Shown here: piece after piece, positions 32,786 to 44,900 of the stretch | Layout of the letters: every line of letters begins with the position of its first letter | Position numbering within the stretch: position 1 is the stretch's first letter | NCBI GenBank assembly: GCA_947561395.2 | Contig: OX387183.1 | Location: forward strand, 6,381,883-6,445,882 | Length of the DNA: 64,000 nt | Direction of reading: 5' to 3' | From: Buxus sempervirens | Lineage: Eukaryota > Streptophyta > Magnoliopsida > Buxales > Buxaceae | Translations under genes and position numbers: made by a program | Notes under the pieces: model-generated | Database searches by the model: none | Told to the model about the DNA's origin: nothing | Seen by the model: only the letters and a program-made list of their open reading frames with translations

Positions 32786-33328
32786 TCAATGTCTGAGCAA
32801 GTTGATTAAGTCCAAGCAATACTTGAACTTCTCTGTTGTTAGGACCTTGGTTAACATGTCCACAACATTGTCCTTTGTATTCACCTTACAAAGATGAATT
32901 TCCCTTTCTGAGATATATTCTCTGATTTTATGGTATCTCACTGCAATGTGTTTAGTTCTTGCATGATAAACTTGGTTCTTTGCTAGGTGAATAACACTCT
33001 GGGTATCACATCCAATCCATACATTTCCTTGATTCATGCCAAGTTCATTAACAAGTCCTTTCAACCTTATAGCTTCCATTGCTGCTTCTAAAGCAGCCAT
33101 GTATTCAGCCTCTGTTGTTGATAAAGCAACCACCCCTTGAAGTACGGACCTCCAACTAATTGCCCCTCCTATGAGAGTGAAAACATATCCTATAGATGAC
33201 TTCCCTTTATCCAGATCTCCTGCAAAGTCAGAATCTACATAACCAGCCGCATGATTTGAAGATTCACTTTTCTCAAATAGAATACCAAGGTTCTTAGTTC
33301 CATTCAAATATCTAAAAATCCATTTCAC
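32786..33328 (-). pseudogene. Copia RNase H, 180 codons
   Basis: The RNase H domain keeps its acidic residues in context: YVDSDFAGD, SWRSVLQGVVALSTTEAEYMA and the downstream CDTQSVIHLAKN. VRYHKIRE and TKDNVVDMLTK form the typical C-terminal end of Copia Pol. A stop separates it from the connection fragment at 33335-33556. Confidence 0.9.
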
Positions 33329-33716
33329 TACATTCTAATGTTCTTTCCCTGGATGTGACATATATCTGTTAACCATGCTCACTGCATGAGCTATGTCAGG
33401 TCTTGTACATTTCATGGCATGCATCAAACTGCCCACTACACTGGCATAAGGAACATGAGACATCTTAGTTTTCTCTTCTTCAGTAGAAGGATACAATCCT
33501 ACACTCAACCTAAAATGTGCAACAAGGGGTGTGCAAACAAGTTTTGCTTTGTTCATATTAAATCTTTCTAAAACCTTATCTACTCAATTTCCTTGTGAAA
33601 GCCACAAACTCCCTTGTTTCCTGTCTCTGTGGATTTCCATGCTAAGTATTTTTCTAGCATGTCCTAAATCCTTCATGTCAAATTCATTTCCCAACATGGA
33701 TTTCAACATATTAATA

Positions 33717-34385
33717 TCAGACATTCTTCACAACAATTAACATGTCATCCACATACAGCAACAAATATATATAGGAGCCATCATGAAGAACTTTAAAATA
33801 AACACAATAGTCATACTCACATCTTGTGTAGCCGTTCTTCGTCATAAGCGAATCAAATCGTTTGTTCCATTGTCTTGGAGACTGTTTCAGACCATAGAGA
33901 GACCTCTTCAACTTACAAACTTGGTTCTCCTTCCCTGGTTCTTTGAATCCTTCAAGTTGCTGCATGTATATCTGCTCTTCCAACTCTCCATGAAGAAAAG
34001 TTGTCTTCACATCAAGTTGTACCAATTCAAGATTGAACTGGGCTACCATGGCTAACATAACTCTTATTGAAGTATGTTTCACAACTGGTGCAAAGGTCTC
34101 ATTGAAGTCAATCCCTTCCTTTTGTGCGTAACCTTTTGCCACCAAACTTGCCTTATACCATTCAAGTTCACCTTTAACTGTAGCTTCTTTCTTTCTGTAT
34201 ATCCATTTGCAACCAATTGCCTTCTTTCCTTTGGGTAGTTCCATCAACTCCCAAGTTTTGTTCATGTGTAGGGACTCTATCTCCTCATTCATAGCAGTCA
34301 TCCATTTATCATTATCTTCGGAATTCATGGCTTCCTGAAATGAACATGGATATCCAGGTGTAGTAATGAGAGCAAAAGAAACCAT
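33717..34385 (-). pseudogene. Copia reverse transcriptase, 222 codons
   Basis: It contains the Copia RT core: WELMELPKGKKAIGCKWIY, FAPVVKHTSIR, QLDVKTTFLHGELEEQIYM, LYGLKQSPRQW and the catalytic LLLYVDDMLIV (YVDD). In LDVKTTFL the usual Ala is Thr. A stop follows soon after YVDD, and the remaining RT/connection part is only partly readable (33335-33556). Confidence 0.9.
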
Positions 34386-34664
34386 ATCATCAAAGCCATA
34401 CCTGACAGGTGCCTTCTTTTCCCTTATTTGTCTATCCCTTACAATGATGTAAGTCTCTTATTCACTAGATGACTCTCCTTGAGGCATATCACAATGCTGT
34501 TCATGCTCAACTGTATCATCTAGCTCCACCTCAATATGAAGTGTACCCTTTTCTTGATGGCTATCTGGTTGCGCTACTTCATCATTCTGCTTTCTATGTT
34601 TCAGCAAGTGTGCTTCATCAAAGACCACATCTCTACTAGTGAACACCTTCTTAGATTCAGGATC

Positions 34665-35771
34665 CTATAGCTTGTATCCCTTTACACCTTTCTCAAACCC
34701 AATAAAGATGCATTTCTTTGATTTAGGATCAAGTTTGCGCCTCTTTGTGCTTTGAATGTGGGCATATGCTGGACATCCAAAAATCTTCAGCATAGAATAA
34801 TCTGCTGGTTTTCCTGTCCATACCTCCTCTGGGGTCTTGAAACCAATAGTTGTAGAGGGTGACCTATTAATTATGTAGCAAGCCATGTTGACAGCTTCAG
34901 CCCAAAATGACTTATCAAGACCAGCAAATCATCTCATGCTTCGAGCCCTCTCCAAGAGTGTTCTGTTCATTCTTTCTGGCACTCTATTTTGCTGCGGAGT
35001 CCCCTTATTTGTAAAATGCCTGATAATTCCTTTATTCTGGCAGTAATCCATGAATTTTGTATGGCTATATTCTGCTCCATTGTCTAATCTGATACATTTC
35101 AGCTGTTTGCCTATTTACTTTTCAACTTCTGCCTTCCATCTCTTGAAGATCCTGAATACTTCAAATTTATGCTTCATAAATTAAACCCAGACCTTCCTAG
35201 AATAGTCATCAACAAAGGATACAAAGTATTCTGACTTTCCTTTTGATGGTACTAGTGAAGGCCCCTATACATCTGTATGAATATAATCCAACACTTCCTT
35301 GCTTCTATGAGTTCCAGTATTGAATTTAACCCTACATTGTCTCCCATACAAGCAATATTTATAGAAACTGATCTTGCAATTTTTAACACCTTTCAACAGT
35401 TTCCTTTTATGAAGTTCCATCATACCCCTTTCACTCATGTGCCCTAATCTCATATGCCAGAGATCACTGTCATCATTAATATCATCTAAGGTTGTAACTG
35501 CAGCTCCACCTACAACTATATTCCCTAGCAGTTTGTAGAGGTTTCCAACCTTATGACCCTTCATGACTATCATGGCACCCTTGGATACTTTAAGAACTCT
35601 ACCTTCTGTTGTATATTTGCATCCATTAGAATCCAATACTCCTAGAGAGATTAGATTTTTGGTTAAGTTAGGAACATGTCGTACATCTCTAAGAGTTTGA
35701 ACTGAACCATCAAACATCTTAATTTTGATTGTTCCTATTCCAATGGTACATGAAGCATTGTTTCCCATCAA
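34665..35771 (-). pseudogene. Copia protease tail and integrase, broken by stops
   Basis: The upstream part (35265-35771) has protease-like VRHVPNLTKNLISLGVLD, then the GAG-pre-integrase region (LWHMRLGHMSERGM). The zinc-binding HHCC pattern is degraded: the first Cys of the CXXC pair reads as part of FYKYCLYGRQC. Further down, separated by stops, are IRLDNGAEY and GTPQQN, then a readable stretch (34665-34886) with NRSPSTTIGFKTPEEVW and the C-terminal KLDPKSKKCIFIGF motif. At least four in-frame stops make integrase non-functional. Confidence 0.82.
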
Positions 35772-35807
35772 AACAAATCCTCCATTAAATGACTCATATG
35801 TATCAAA

Positions 35808-36140
35808 CTAATGTCTATGAAGACACATATGCCAAGAACAACCAGAATCTAGAATCCACAAATCTGAAAATTGATTCTTACCTGATGTAACTGATAGGAC
35901 ATTCGCATCTGACTCATCTGAGTTGCTTTCAGCTATACTTGCTTGATCAGAAGAAATACCTTTTCCTTTCTTCTTTTCTAGATTTTTCTTGCGTTTCCTG
36001 CAATCTCGTTTCATGTGTCCTACCTTCTTGCAGTAGTAACATTTGAACTCCTCCTCTCCTTTAGACTTGGATCGAGTTCTGCTACTGTTGAACTTCTCTG
36101 GTCTTGTTATACTACGTCCCCGACTCTTTCCATCAGCCAC
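35808..36140 (-). pseudogene. Copia nucleocapsid zinc knuckle and start of protease
   Basis: A CCHC knuckle (CYYCKKVGHMKRDC) binds RNA in intact elements. It is followed by a basic linker. Then comes WILDSGCSWHMC, where the aspartyl-protease active site in Copia is normally D-S/T-G, so the catalytic Asp is kept. A stop ends the frame soon after HMCLHRH. Confidence 0.85.
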
Positions 36141-36147
36141 AAGGCCT

Positions 36148-36594
36148 TCAACCTATGAACGTACAATTGGAGGTTTCCTCCTTATCTCGTTTGACATAAG
36201 TGCTGGTAACCTCTTCTAGATCTAGAGTATCTTTCCCATAAAGCAAAGTGGTTACCTGGTGTTCATACGAAGCAGGAAGTGATGTTAATAACAGCAGTGC
36301 CTTATCTTCCTCTTCAACCATAATTTTTATGCTCAGCAATGGAGAAATGATCTTGTTGAATGTATTTAAGTGTTCCAACAGCTCAGCTCCTTCTGCTATT
36401 TTGAGTGTGTACAATTGCTGTTTTAAGAATAGCTTATTCGTTAGGGATTTTGTCATGTACAAGCTTTCGAATTTTGCCCAAATCACAGGAGGAGATTCAT
36501 CATCGATGACATTGTACATCACCTCATCCGCAAGACTTAATTGAATAGTGCTTATCACTTTCAGTTCCAACTCTTCCCAATCATCATCGCTCAT
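36148..36594 (-). pseudogene. Copia gag (N-terminal part)
   Basis: 148 codons resemble the plant Copia gag (UBN2-type) domain: DDWEELELKVISTIQLSLADEV, then a W.KFESLYMTKSLTNKLFLKQQLY block, and LLTSLPASYEHQVTTLLYG. The N-terminal start of gag lies upstream, in a region up to about 36740 with broken frames. A frame break separates it from the zinc-knuckle part. Confidence 0.8.
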
Positions 36595-37228
36595 ACCTTC
36601 TGGCTTTTTTGTTTTTCCATATAGTGTTCTGTGTATACCTTGCTGTACGAGGAGATCTTTAACCCTCCGTTGCCATAAGCCGAAATTTCCCTTTCCGTCA
36701 AACTTGTCTACCTCAAATTTGTTCTAACCCTTTGCTGCCATCCCTCCTATGCGAAGAACCTCGCTTTGATACCAATTGTTATGGAATTGAATAACAACAA
36801 AAAACGAAACAGAAAAAAAAGTAAACAAGAGACATGATTTACGTGGTTCGGCAAGGATGCGTACGTCCACGGATGATGGGGTTCCTTTCCTTGATCTGTG
36901 AAAAATAGGGTTACAAAACACACAACACTTTCCTTGTCAAAAACAATGCAGTCTCTCAACATGACGACTAAAAACCCTAACTTTTGAGTTTTATACAATA
37001 GACACTTAAGTTACAAAAATACTCCTCATACGGGACTCGACCCGCGAAAGCTGGGATTGAGTGTACAGTATGGCCCGTATCTAAACATTGACTTAATTCA
37101 AGTCATATACACAACAGTTTTTCACTGTAAAAACGAACAACCACTTCTAAAATCCAAAAACATGTTAGTGAATGATTTTGCAAGATAAGGCTTTTTCTCT
37201 ATTCTCATCCAAGGATAACTTATTCTCA

Positions 37229-37964
37229 TCTATACTATTAATAAATAGAAGAGGGGGAAATATTCCCTCCAGCTGGCCCTCCTTTTCTTTTTCCAAACAT
37301 TGCCCTCCCCAAATAGAACAACTCCTCATTATTTTAAACGTGTTGTAACTACCTAGGGCTGGCAATGGGTTGGATATATATCTAAATCCGATCTGTAATT
37401 ACCGAATTCGAATATAGGATTTAGATCCACGGTTCGGATACGGATCTCGAATTTCGGATCCGAATTTTTTCGGATTCAGATTCCGATATACATGTATCCG
37501 ATCCGAAAAAGATCCGAACTGAAAACATACTTATAATATATATAAACTTAGCCCAAACCATGGTTCAACCATAAGTTAAAAGGGTTAAATCATCATTTGA
37601 TCATTAGACACTTGGATTTGTGTTAAAATTTATAGTTAAATTTAATTTTATTGTTAAAATTGTTTTTTAAAGTTTCAGGTTCAAACAGGCTCAAATTCGG
37701 ATTTCGGTTTTGAATTCGGATTTAGGATCGGATATCGGATCGAATTCGGATTTCGGATATTCATTGAATTTTGAATTCGGATTTAAGTATTAAAGATCCG
37801 TCGGATATTGGATCAAATTCAGATATCGGTAAATTTTTTTCGGATCGGATTCGGATCTTAGCAGATCCGTACCATATTCGACCGATTGCCACCCCTATAA
37901 CTACCTAGATTGTTTATCTAAGTGGGCCCACGTTTTTACGTGTGTAGCGGGTGCAGCCCCCTAG
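37229..37964 (+). mobile_element. Helitron-like non-autonomous element
   Basis: The 5' end TCTATACTATTAATAAATAG follows an A and matches the common plant Helitron start. The 3' end is CTAG followed by T (37961-37965), preceded by hairpin-forming CACGTTTTTACGTG and GGGTGCAGCCC. There are no terminal inverted repeats or target duplication, as expected for A/T insertion. The interior has no Rep/helicase and holds a nested hAT element. Confidence 0.62.
37354..37897. mobile_element. hAT-like MITE nested in the Helitron, TSD TAACTACC
   Basis: The left end TAGGGCTGGCAATGGG and the right end CGATTGCCACCCCTA are inverted copies. Perfect 8-bp duplications TAACTACC lie at 37346-37353 and 37898-37905. 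The interior is a run of GGAT/ATCC-rich words (CGGATATCGGATC type) with no coding capacity. Confidence 0.85.
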
Positions 37965-37965
37965 T

Positions 37966-38648
37966 TCTCTTAACTATAGCACCAAGGAATAATTCTCTCC
38001 ATGATCCACAAAAGAAACAAGGGTTTTGTTCTGTTGCTGCAACATACTATTGCTAGTCGCTTGTCTTGCTTATGGGCTAAATCAATAAATATTTGAACAT
38101 CAATTTCATCGATCTTATAAATATCATATCAAATAGTATCAATCAAATAACTTTTTCAAAAAATACGAGACATTTATACAAGTAAGGATATATATTGTAA
38201 GAAAAAAGAAAAAAAAGGGAAAATTTTGAAAACAAAAGAAAATATCTATTTTTCCTTTTATGCATTTGGATAAGACAAGAAATATATAATAAAAAATATA
38301 TTATCATAATTTTTAATATTTTTTTAATATCATATAATAAGTTGATTAGTTTCAATAATAAACTATATGAGATTAGGAATTAGGTTTGAATACGGACAAA
38401 GTTATATTTTCTCTTTCTTATTTTCATTTCAAATATCTAACTTGAAGGTTTTAACGAGCAAATTAAGAAATATATCTAATCTAATTCGTCGTAAATAAAG
38501 AAAGGGCTTTCCAAAGCAATTTCTCTTTTGTTTTTTGTTACAAAAATTAGGGTTTCAAACGGACAAATCTCGTTAAATCCAAAGCAAGCAAGATCTAGTG
38601 GCATTTATGTTATTTGACACAGACACCCGGCATTTACGAAAAATCTGT
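37966..38648. other. Intergenic DNA upstream of the SUVH4-like gene
   Basis: AT-rich sequence with no gene. It must contain the promoter of the SUVH4-like gene, but I see no clear TATA box at a convincing distance. A small inverted repeat CATTTACG..CGTAAATG lies at about 38631-38658. Confidence 0.4.
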
Positions 38649-38654
38649 CCGTAA

Positions 38655-38939
38655 ATGGCAACTATCCTGATGCGAGACAACAATTTTCCCGCCCGGTTAA
38701 ACGATGACATTTTGAGAGTGGGAACGGAGAGAGACGGCAGGCGAATCGTCTGCAGTTTGCAAACCCTAGCTTCTGAATCATTAATCCCCTCGTTATCTCC
38801 GCCCGTTGAAGATTTTGATTTCTTGCTTTCTCTTGGTTTATTTGAAAATTTGGTTAGATCTGTGGATTTCGCCATACCTTTGCACAGTCCACTCGTTCTC
38901 GAGAATCTTCTCCCATCTGTTCTACGGACTGAAGCTTGA
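38655..38939 (+). CDS. Upstream ORF, 94 codons, ending 9 bases before the SUVH4-like start
   Basis: This frame starts MATILMRDNNFPARLND and stops at 38939; the SUVH4-like Met is at 38949. I recognise no domain. Its composition is protein-like (acidic, few low-complexity runs). It may be an upstream ORF in the leader, the remnant of an N-terminal extension, or chance. If transcribed, translation of the main frame would need reinitiation or leaky scanning. Confidence 0.3.
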   Translation: MATILMRDNNFPARLNDDILRVGTERDGRRIVCSLQTLASESLIPSLSPPVEDFDFLLSLGLFENLVRSVDFAIPLHSPLVLENLLPSVLRTEA

Positions 38940-38948
38940 GATTCGTCA

Positions 38949-41900
38949 ATGGAGGTAGAATCACTTCCTTGCATAGATACCGGTGATGGTCATTCAGGAA
39001 ATGTCGGAAGCGATCCTCAAATGGTAGCAAGCTGTCATCAGCCGATTATTTCTTCAATTTCTCCATGCAAAGGTGAATTGAAGGCAGAAGAGGTTGCCGA
39101 TGTAGTGGCTCAGACAATCCAGGAAAGCGTGGCGGCGAAAGCTTCTGTAGAGAGGAGAGTTAGTGCCAGGCTTCAGAACCGAGTTAAAAAGTCATATGAT
39201 GCACCGCGGAAGGAGTCGCCCGATCATCCAAGAGATAAAACTAGTCGTAAGAAAGGCAAAGTGTTTCATCCAAGGGAAGAAGATTTGTCGAATTCGGGTG
39301 TAGTGTACGAAGGTTGTGCAAATCCTTCAGTGCAGTTGGATTCCAATGAGGAGGCGGATTCTGTTGCTGTTCAGTGTGTTAATTTGTTGGATCGAAGTTT
39401 TCAAGAGGTTCAAGAGGACGGGTTAATTGGCGATTGCTCTTCAACCAACCCAGTTGGAAAAAGTGCCCATGCTAGGGTGAAAGAGACACTGAGGCTTTTT
39501 AACTTGCATTATCTCCATTTTGTTCAGGTGCTTTGGAAATTATTTGCCATTTGTTCCTAAAACTTCCATAGTTATCTGGTTGATTCTGTGACTTTCCCAG
39601 TAGATGTAAAATGTAAGAAGATTATGTCATATCTATTAGATATCTCTGCGTTGCAGTTTGTTTTTGTTAATTTGGAAATAGGAGGAAACAAAGAAGCTAA
39701 AAGTTAAATTTTGAAACGCAAGTAATCAAATCAAATATGCTGAGAGAAAGGGTAGTTGAAATGATGAGAAATTGCTGTTTATTCTGTGGAACATATGTGA
39801 GAATATTCACTCAAAAATATCAATCTACAGGAGAATAAATTCTAAATTTGTGCCGTGGATTATTTATTTATACTATCTTATAGAATTGTTTGTGCTTTAA
39901 TTCATCTTTCAGCTTCCCATTATGCTGCAATTACTCTACTTTGAGTACTGATGACAACTATAATGCAAAAGAATCTAACGAAATTAGAATCTATATTACT
40001 TCCCACTCGGTAGTAAATTTTCAATTTATTTTGCTAATAATATTTATTATAAAGACGCTTATATGGCAACTACAACAATAGCAAGCATGGAAAAACATTT
40101 GAAAGCAATAATAACAGTGACAAATATTTATATATACGTAGTCATCAATAATTAATTTTAAGGGATGCTTGATAAAATTCCCATTCCCGTTCATGGCTTT
40201 GTTGCATTTTTCATGTTAATCCCATCATTCTAGTATTAGTAGAAGTGAGCATGATTCTTGTTGCATTTTTTTCTGCATTGGTTGTAGTCATTATATTATT
40301 TTTATCTGCATTACAATTTGTTTTTATTAGTTTGGAACTTGGAGAAAGAAAGAATAAAAAAGTCAAATTTGGACTGATGGGTGTATACGGAAAGTAATTA
40401 CTGTGACAAGAAATTGCTATTTGCCTTGTCGTGCTGTAAGGGGACATCTGAGTGGTAAAATTGACAATTTCTTTGCAAAATAAGTTCTATTAATTCACGG
40501 ATATTTTTTTATTCCATTTAGTTTAGAATTATTTTGCACCATCATTGTTCTTACATTGCCAACTTGGGTGTTATCATCCAGCTGTTGCTACAGTTGACAA
40601 CGATAAGACAGATACAACTGCATTCTTTTGGTAGTAAATTTGCATTCACATTGCTAATAGTTTCTGCACTGAAAGCAATAGTGCTATAAACACATTGGCT
40701 ACAACTCAGAGTAATAATTTCAAGGCTAGTAGTAACAGTTTTGAAACTTTGTAGAAAGAATAGCATATAGAAATCATATTTCAATCCTTTGTTTCTTGGT
40801 TTTTTGGCCTTCCTCTTTTCTATGCTCTCAAATAGCATTTGAGGTGTCAAACTTAATGTGCTTCTCAATATATAGGGCATCAACCTATTATCCGTGTTGA
40901 TAAATCCACAACGTTAGAAAGTTGATCTTATTTATCACAAATGGTTAAGAAAATTAGTTTATCAAAATTTTGAATGATAATTAATTTTGTAACTATAGTT
41001 GATAGTGGTTGACCTAGTCAAGTAAGCACTTGTAAAGTGATGATATCTTGTTGTCTCACAGAAGTGGCATCTTGAGAGGGGCGACCTAGCCCTTGACAAT
41101 TTTTTTGAAAGTTGGTTGTGCCTGGACTTGAACACGTGTTTTCATGTTGGTAGCCCAGGGCTTTTATCATTATATTGACTGATGATCTCTTAAATTTTTT
41201 TAAAATTTATTCAATTTTCAGTTATCATGACATGGATATCAATTGTTACTTAAATTTTTTTTAAAATATTTAGTTGTACATATCTTATATTTTATGTATT
41301 TATTTATCTCTAAAAGGTGTGCTCATGGACCTCACACCTCATATCTTGAGGCTTAGATCTTGTCTTTTGTGTAAGTGAAATGTTTTGCCACATGCCTTAG
41401 TGTCTTTAAATATTACCTGTTTCATGCAACATGTGTAAGGCAATATTACTACATTTTTCCTTTTCCTCTTCTTTCTTATCCTTTATATAACTTCATTAAT
41501 GCAATAAAGTTAAAGCTATGCTAATCTTATTATTTAATAATTTTTGGTGCCACGTGTGCAATTTTGTGTTCCTTTCAACTTAAGAAAATTTCCTAGTTAA
41601 ACAGCTCCTTTGTCATTGTGCACAGGAAGAGGAGAAAAGATGCAAGAAAAAGGAAGTTAATGGTGTGAAAATTTCTAAAGATAGCAAATCCAAGGTGAAG
41701 GTGAATATCTACATCACATATTTGAGCTTATGTTCATTTCTAGGTTTCTGTTTTACGTTCTGCCTCTGAATCTGATTGCTTTTCTTTTATTCTAGTTTCT
41801 GGTTTCCACATCTTTTCGATCATATTGCTTCATTGTGTGACCTACTGAAAGCTCATTTATTGTAGTGTGTTTTTTCTGACGGTTTTATCTCATTCAATTT

Positions 41901-44900
41901 TCATAGTCTGGCTAAATCTTTTTGTTGCCAGATTTACCTGATTATTTTTCTCTTCTTGATGAATCAATTAGACAGATGTGGTTCATTTTCAATGGAATTA
42001 GTAGACCTATTTCCATGTAGTTTAGCTAAGTAAATGATGAAAGTGGTGCAGGGTTGGTTCTCTTCTTTTTGGGGCATTTGGGTCTTTTTGGAGAAATCTG
42101 ATTGATGGATGTAAGGGTTTATTTGTGGGTGTAGAGTCTTCTAGAGGTCTCTGCCTTTGGTCAAGGAGGGCTGTTTTGAATGGTCCCTCCTATAAATGCA
42201 TACATCCTTTGTTTTTCCATATTTTAACACAAATCCTTAGTACTCATAAAAAAAAAGACTAAAGGATGTGTTCAAGACTTTCCATAAGCGTATAGATATT
42301 GGATGTTATATTCTAATATGTTTGCATTTTCCATATTTTTGTAAAACTTGCTGTTTCATCTTTTGCGTCCATTAAAGTGTTATGGGGCTTTACCTTTTCC
42401 ATTTATTTGTAGATTGTGGGCTTTTGTTCTTTCATAGGAGAAAAGTTTGTACTTGGTAAACAATGTTCTAATTTGCCTTTCTTCCATCTCTGAAGCTTCC
42501 ATACATGGTTTCGAGACCGAAAGTTACTTAGGCTATCCAACGCAGTGCTATTCCCAATTTTCTATTCCAGTTTGTGCTAGAAAATATATGAATTTGTAGA
42601 CCTTATATTCATGTCTAAGCCTGATTACATTACCCCAAAATTATTTGATGTTGGATAAGCCGTATTCATTTGTATTTTGAAGTGTTGTTCTGGTCTATTG
42701 GCTGCAAATATCTGTTTTTTTTGTCACCCTTTTTCCTTTTGGTTAGTATATTTCCCTGCTAATTGAAGTACAGTAACTCGTGAACAATTTGAAGTGGTGC
42801 CATTTGGTGACCTTTCTGAGTTTTTTTGATTTCAGAATGATGTTAGGAGTAAGCTGAAAGATAGTTTATTGCCATAATATTGCCTTATATTACAAGCTCT
42901 TAGTTTCTTATGCTGGATAAGCAGGTTGAATCTTTTTTGCTTCTTTCTGTAAGAAAAGCAGCAAACTACATGTTGACTGGTGAATGTTGGTTTGCTATGA
43001 CTTTTTCTTCCATATTAATGCTATAAAACTAAACAGAATGGCGAAATGCGTGACGAAGAAAATGGGCGTACCAAAGCCAGGCGGCCTGATCTGAAGGCAA
43101 TAACTAAGGCAAGTTGCTACTTCATACTATAGATTCTTCTTCCTGAAAACAGTTGGCTAGTTATGCTAAATTCTATCAATAATTATTAAGTTATTTTAAT
43201 AAATTTTTTTACAGCTTTCATGTCATTTAACTCTGGCTGATGTCCAGAGTGTTTGATTTAGCCTTTCTAGTTTTTATGGTTACTTATTTTCTCTTGTTGA
43301 CATGTTATTCTCCTTTATTATTAAATTGATACCTTCTTGAATTTTTTGTTTCTTTAACCCTAATAAACAGGAATATTGGTGCCTTTCTTTGCATATTTTA
43401 TGTTACCACCATGCTTGATAGCTAGTTGCTTTGAATAGGTACAAGTTAGTTGCTTTGAGATGCATATTTCACTTTTGAAATTCAGAGTTTAAACTTGGGA
43501 GAGGAATAGGATTAGCAATTAGCAATTTAGTATAAAGAAAGGACCAAAACCTGTTGTAGGTCCCGCTTAAGAGGGGTATTGTAAGTGTTGGATTTGCCAC
43601 AGGCTTAAACTTTAGCATTTATGTGCAAAGTAGCTGCTCTAAGACCTGAACCTGCATTTTCATCTTGGCAGCACGAGGCTTTTACTATTACACAAAGGGG
43701 TTGTCCCTGATTAGTTATTAAGTGTAAAAACTAAATATTTATAGACATATGCACATACATGATATCAAATTATTGTTGTTCCAAACTTCCAATTGCTGAT
43801 GCCATCTATGTTGTCATAAGAATTAGGTGAAAGCTGTGGTCCTGTGGTAGCTTTTGTAAGTTATTAATGTGATTTTTTGTATTAAATTTCTAGATTGTGT
43901 CTTATAATCGTTTACTGTTGCATCTATCTTCATCTTTATCTGCTGCAGATGATAGAGACTAATGCTATTTTATACCCGGGAAAAAGATTTGGTCAGCTTC
44001 CTGGTTCGTGCCTTCTTCTTTCTCTGGGATTTAGACGTTGTTTGACATGTCTATGGTTTCTGGACTTAGTTATCAATGATATTTGTTGCATGCATTATAT
44101 CTTCTTGTATAACTCTTAACTCGTTCAGGGGTGCAAATAGACTTCATTTTGGGTACAACCTTATGGGGGAGTTATATTTGATTCCAGAATCCAGATTGTT
44201 AACTGTTGCCTTTGTGATGGCAGGTATTGATGTTGGCCATCAATTCTTTTCACGGGCTGAGATGGTTGCTGTGGGTTTTCATGGTCACTGGCTGAATGGA
44301 ATTGATTACATGGGACAGTCATACAGCAAACTGGTAATGTTTCCAAGTATTGTGATCTTATTCTGTGCAGAAATGGTTGAAGAAAAAGTACCATGATCAA
44401 CTTCTGATTTTTGAAACTCACAGTATTAACTTAATTTTATATGCTCATTATTCCTGAGTTTTCTGGGTCTGGGAACTTACTGAATGATGAAACTTTTTCA
44501 GAAAAGGGGTTGTGTTTTTAGCTGCTTCCATGTTTAAAAGCAATTGCTCGTAGTTGGGGTTAGCTGCATCCATGTTTGAAATCAATTGCTCTTAGTTGGG
44601 GTCTAGTATTTTTGTGTTAAATTCTGAAGCTAAGCATACTGATAGAGAAATCAAAATGGAACCCGTTTCTTCTAATGGATATTCAATCCAATACCCTAAT
44701 GTATCAAACAATGGCTGATCTAAATGTTAAGAATGCATCCATAACCAAATAAGTTCCAATAACTAAACTGTTTAATTTGGAATTGCAAAGAATATAGATG
44801 TACCTTTCTTTTGTTTTATTAGTGCTTTGTTAAGTGCTTTGTTTTTATCGTTCATCTCTGTATCTCAATTGCTAATATGCTTGGACAGTTGTTTGATTCT

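Larger units (their letters stand above)
32422..37116 (-). mobile_element. Ty1/Copia retrotransposon, complete but inactive, TSD GTTTT
   Basis: LTRs are at 32422-32682 (261 bases, the 3' LTR in element sense) and 36777-37116 (340 bases, the 5' LTR). Both run TGTTATGGAATTG to ACACAACA. GTTTT is duplicated at 32417-32421 and 37117-37121. Beside the 5' LTR, on the minus strand, TTGGTATCAAAGCG resembles the initiator-tRNA-Met binding site used by Copia elements. Beside the 3' LTR a purine-rich AGGTGGAGA forms the polypurine tract. The order gag, protease, integrase, reverse transcriptase, RNase H fits Copia. Several stops and frame breaks make it non-autonomous. The left LTR lacks about 79 bases. 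Confidence 0.92.

Noticed and set aside
38573..38974. 133-codon minus-strand open frame over the SUVH4 start
   Set aside because: Antisense to the better-supported start region; no recognisable domain.
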